Of a stretch of DNA of 64,000 nucleotides, positions 61,764-64,000 are shown in pieces (the first letter of the stretch is position 1; each line of letters starts with the position of its first letter). Source of the DNA: Clusia tigrina. Taxonomy: Eukaryota > Arthropoda > Insecta > Diptera > Clusiidae. The notes beneath the pieces are model-generated. The model searched no databases and had not been told where the DNA came from. It saw only the letters and a program-made list of their open reading frames with translations. The position numbers and the translations under genes are program-made. Location of the stretch: NCBI GenBank assembly GCA_920105625.2, contig OV050032.1, positions 117,164,542 to 117,228,541 of the forward strand, read 5' to 3'.

Positions 61764-64000
61764 TTATTGTTGCAAAATTCCAAGGTTTTATGACGGTCCA
61801 GTTAAAAGATACAAGCATTTGTATGTTGCAAACTTTGATAGGTGTAGCACGTACCGTATAGAAGTTTGGGGCTTTTGAAGTTTTATCAGTGTTTGATTTG
61901 GGACTCTAGGGTAGCATAGCTTTGAGCGATGGCTTAAATTGACAAGAGGCTCGAGTACTTTATTGTTACAAAACTTCAAGGTTTTATGACGCTCCAGTAA
62001 ACAAATACAAGCATTTGTATGTTGCAAACTTTGATAGGTGTAGGACGTACCGTATAAAAGTTAGGGCCATTTGAAGTTTTATCAGTGTTTGGTTTGGGAC
62101 TCAAGGATAGCATAGCTTTGAGCGATGGCTTAAATTGACAAGAGGCTCGAGTACTTTATTGTTACAAAATTTCAAGGTTTTATGACGCTCCAGTAAAAAG
62201 TTACAAGCATTTGAATGTTGCCAACTTTGATAGGTGTAGGACGTACCGTATAGAAGTTAGAGCCATTTGAAGTTTTATCAGTGTTTGATTTGGGACTCAA
62301 AGGTAGCACAGCTTTGAGCGATGGCTTAAATAGACAAGAGGCTCGAGTACTTTATTGTTACAAAATTTCAAGGTTATATGACGCTCCAGTAAAAAGTTAC
62401 AAGCATTTGTATGTATCAAACTTTGATAGGTGTCGGACGTACCGTATAGAAGTTAGGGGCGTTTGAAGTTTTATCAGTGTTTGATTTGGGACTCAAGGGT
62501 AGCATAGCTTTGAGCGATGGCTTAAATTGACAAGAGGCTCGAGTACTTCATTGTTACAAAATTTCAAGGTTTTATGACGCTCCAGTAAAAAGTTACAAGC
62601 ATTTATATGTTGCAAACTTTGATAGGTGTAGGACGTACCGTAAAGAAGTTAGGGGCGTTTGAGGTTTTATCAGTGTTTGATTTGGGACTCAAGGGTAGCA
62701 TAGCCTTGAGCGATGGCTTAAATTGACAAGAGGCTGGAGTACTTTATTGTTGCAAAATTCCAAGGTTTTATGACGGTCCAGTTAAAAGATACAAGCATTT
62801 GTATGTTGCAAACTTTGATAGGTGTAGCACGTACCGTATAGAAGTTTGGGGCTTTTGAAGTTTTATCAGTGTTTGATTTGGGACTCTAGGGTAGCATAGC
62901 TTTGAGCGATAGCTTAAATTGACAAGAGGCTCGAGTACTTTATTGTTACAAAATTTCAAGGTTTTATGACGCTCCAGTAAAAAGTTACAAGCATTTGTAT
63001 GTTGCAAACTTTGATAGGTGTAGAACGTACCGTATAGAAGTTAGGGCCATTTGAAGTTTTATCAGTGTTTGATTTGGGACTCTAGGGTAGCATAGTTTTG
63101 AGCGATAGCTTAAATTGACAAGAGGCTCGAGTACTTTATTGTTACAAAATTTCAAGGTTCTATGACGCTCCAGTAAAAAGTTACAAGCATTTGTATGTTC
63201 CAAACTTTGATAGGTGTAGGACGTACCGTAAAGAAGTTAGGGCGTTTGAAGTTTTATCAGTGTTTGATTTGGGACTCTAGGGTAGCATAGCTTTAAGCGA
63301 TAGCTTAAATTGACAAGAGGCTCGAGTACTTTATTGTTACAAAATTTCAAGGTTCTATGACGCTCCAGTAAAAAGTTACAAGCATTTGTATGTTGCAAAC
63401 TTTGATAGGTGTAGGACGTACCGTAAAGAAGTTAGGGCCATTTGAAGTTTTATCAGTGTTTGATTTGGGACTCTAGGGTAGCATAGCTTTGAGCGATAGC
63501 TTAAATTGACAAGAGGCTGGAGTACTTTATTGTTGCAAAATTCCAAGGTTTTATGACGGTCCAGTTAAAAGATACAAGCATTTGTATGTTGCAAACTTTG
63601 ATAGGTGTAGGACGTACCGTATAGAAGTTAGGGGCGTTTGAAGTTTTATCAGTGTTTGATTTGGGACTCTAGGGTAGCATAGTTTTGAGCGATGGTTTAA
63701 ATTGACAAGAGGCTCGATTACTTTATTGTTACAAAACTTCAAGGTTTTATGACGCTCCAGTAAAAAGTTAGAAGCATTTGTATGTTGCAAACTTTGATAG
63801 GTGTAGGACGTACCGTATAGAAGTTAGGGCCATTTGAAGTTTTATCAGTGTTTGATTTGGGACTCAACGGTAGCATAGCTTTGAGCGATGGCTTAAATTG
63901 ACAAGAGGCTCGAGTACTTTATTGTTACAAAATTTCAAGGTTTTATGACGCTCCAGTAAAAAGATACAAGCATTTGTATTTTGCAAACTTTGATAGGTGT
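61764..64000. repeat. 2.2-kb segment, copy 2, cut by the window edge
   Basis: It matches 55690-57930 at offsets of 6073-6075 bp. It includes GTAAACAAATAC near 61998, TTTGGTTTGGG near 62088, CATTTATATG near 62600 and CTCGATTAC near 63713. Where copy 1 has GTGCAGAACG this copy has GTGTAGAACG. The match is still running at base 64000, so its full extent is unknown. Confidence 0.85.

Larger units (their letters stand above)
42470..62420. repeat. Recurring right-domain cassette with TAGCACAGC and TATGTATCAAAC (11 copies)
   Basis: The core is a monomer carrying TTGAATGTTGCCAAC and GTTAGAGCC, then TAGCACAGC with AAATAGACAAGAGG and GGTTATATGAC, ending in TATGTATCAAAC and GTGTCGG. TAGCACAGC lies near 42710, 47218, 48590, 49962, 51137, 53487, 55251, 56231, 58383, 60149 and 62305. 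At 53487 and 58383 the preceding monomer lacks TTGAATGTTGCC and has GTTACAGCC instead. The AAATAGAC change removes an in-frame TGA and by itself creates the 61-aa plus-strand frames; it is not evidence of coding. The coordinates bracket scattered copies, not one continuous unit. Confidence 0.8.
49019..63600. repeat. CTGGAG/TTGCAAAATTCC/GACGGTCCAGTTAAAAG monomer subtype (13 copies)
   Basis: Four linked changes (loss of CTCGAG, TTGTTGCAAAATTCC, GACGGTCC, AGTTAAAAG) occur together at about 49057, 51604, 52778, 53953, 55718, 56697, 57480, 58851, 60616, 61400, 61791, 62771 and 63554 (position of GACGGTCC). The first copy has CTGCAG instead of CTGGAG. Spacings are multiples of about 196 bp. It is joined to three different upstream and three main downstream contexts (see findings). 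The coordinates bracket scattered copies. Confidence 0.85.
1..64000. repeat. Satellite DNA array, ~196-bp monomer, ~326 copies, edge to edge
   Basis: The whole window is head-to-tail copies of one unit, all in the same orientation. The CTCGAG (or one-base variant) anchor recurs every 194-197 bp, for example at 23, 219, 415, 610, 806 and finally 63909. The sequence starts and stops inside a monomer, so the array continues beyond both edges. No retroelement, LTR, microsatellite or unique spacer interrupts it. Monomers differ by a limited set of recurring variants rather than scattered unique changes, which is the pattern of concerted evolution. The location class (centromere, pericentromere, subtelomere or knob) is inferred from array type only. 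I do not recognise the family and cannot name a host. Confidence 0.98.
46470..64000. repeat. Right satellite domain
   Basis: About 90 monomers built mainly from subtypes absent from 1-42 kb: TATTTTGCAAAC/CTCACGGG, TTTGGTTTGGG, TTGAATGTTGCCAAC, TAGCACAGC/AAATAGACAAG/GGTTATATGAC, TATGTATCAAAC/GTGTCGG, CTCGATTAC/GTTAGAAGC, and CTGGAG/GTTGCAAAATTCC/GACGGTCCAGTTAAAAG. The poly-T, CATTTCTATG, GGTCTTATG and TTAAGGGCG subtypes of the left domain are missing. Sub-blocks are listed separately. No gene or mobile element is present. Confidence 0.82.

Noticed and set aside
42687..62466. Plus-strand 61-aa and 82-aa frames (42687, 43275, 47194, 47782, 48566, 49938, 51113, 55227, 56207, 60125, 62281) as small genes
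   Set aside because: They start at GTG within TCAGTGTTTGAT and exist only because AAATAGAC or AAATTTAC removes the TGA in AAATTGAC. The 82-aa case is caused by a one-base deletion that keeps frame for one more monomer.
57..63790. Minus-strand open frames of 72-79 aa (about one per monomer) and several of 137 aa as a repeated protein family
   Set aside because: They start at TTG, overlap one another, follow the satellite period and end at stops set by one variable base. 196 is not divisible by 3, so no frame can be maintained through the array. No recognisable domain, signal peptide or ribosome-binding context is present.
1..64000. CRISPR array (regular repeats)
   Set aside because: There are no alternating conserved repeats and unique spacers. 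The entire 196-bp unit is repeated, and no cas genes are present.
1..64000. Ribosomal 5S or other RNA gene tandem array
   Set aside because: The unit has no 5S rRNA, tRNA or snRNA features, no internal A/C-box promoter that I can recognise and no terminator T-run after a conserved transcribed segment. The poly-T in some monomers is a subtype variant inside the unit.
1..64000. CENP-B box in the monomer
   Set aside because: I looked for the YTTCGTTGGAARCGGGA-type core on both strands and found no convincing match in the consensus or in the main subtypes.
1..64000. Telomeric repeats or a telomere-array junction
   Set aside because: No runs of TTAGGG, TTTAGGG or TTAGG were seen. Isolated AGTTAGGG and TCTAGGG strings are part of the monomer.
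1..64000. Regularly spaced promoters from TTGACA-like and TATAGA-like strings
   Set aside because: AAATTGACAAG occurs in nearly every monomer, but no correctly spaced partner element or downstream gene exists. In a eukaryotic satellite these matches are expected by composition.

Overview
This window is one uninterrupted tandem satellite array. The repeat unit is about 196 bp, always in the same orientation, and about 326 full monomers run from edge to edge. Taking the CTCGAG hexamer as monomer position 1, the first anchor is at 23 and the last at 63909. That distance of 63,886 bp is 326 x 196 minus 10. I found no gene, RNA gene, transposon, CRISPR array or unique-sequence gap. A hand count of one monomer (23-218) gives about 36% G+C with G well above C (45 versus 25). 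CpG is present at about the level base composition predicts.

A satellite this long and regular, with higher-order repeats, points to nuclear heterochromatin of a eukaryote: centromeric, pericentromeric, subtelomeric or a knob. The lack of CpG depletion fits a plant or invertebrate better than a heavily methylated vertebrate, but I do not recognise the repeat family and do not name a species. The open frames in the array are not genes. They start at TTG or GTG, and their lengths (72, 79, 137, 61 or 82 aa) are fully explained by point variants and 1-bp length variants of the monomer.

Layout. (1) 1-17 kb: short higher-order repeats. A 6-monomer module (1175 bp) recurs, with tandem 7-mer (5509-8249), 4-mer (9033-10207) and 8-mer (about 12.8-15.9 kb) duplications. 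(2) About 17-38 kb: longer super-units of about 3.9-4.7 kb (20-24 monomers), whose copies differ by insertion or loss of whole monomers. (3) About 38-42 kb: a 10-mer (1959 bp) tandem duplication. (4) About 42.0-46.5 kb: an interdigitated boundary, where an island of 'right-type' variants (42.0-43.5) is followed by about 3 kb of 'left-type' monomers. (5) About 46.5-64 kb: a right domain with its own variant set (TATGTATCAAAC, TAGCACAGC, TATTTTGCAAAC, CTGGAG...TTGCAAAATTCC). It is built from cassettes and large recent duplications with offsets of about 4.9 and 6.07 kb.

The interest lies in the turnover history. Hybrid monomers, exact duplication junctions, a monomer variant joined to several different neighbours, single-monomer duplications and one likely short gene-conversion tract can all be read directly. 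No novel protein-coding or defence system is present.
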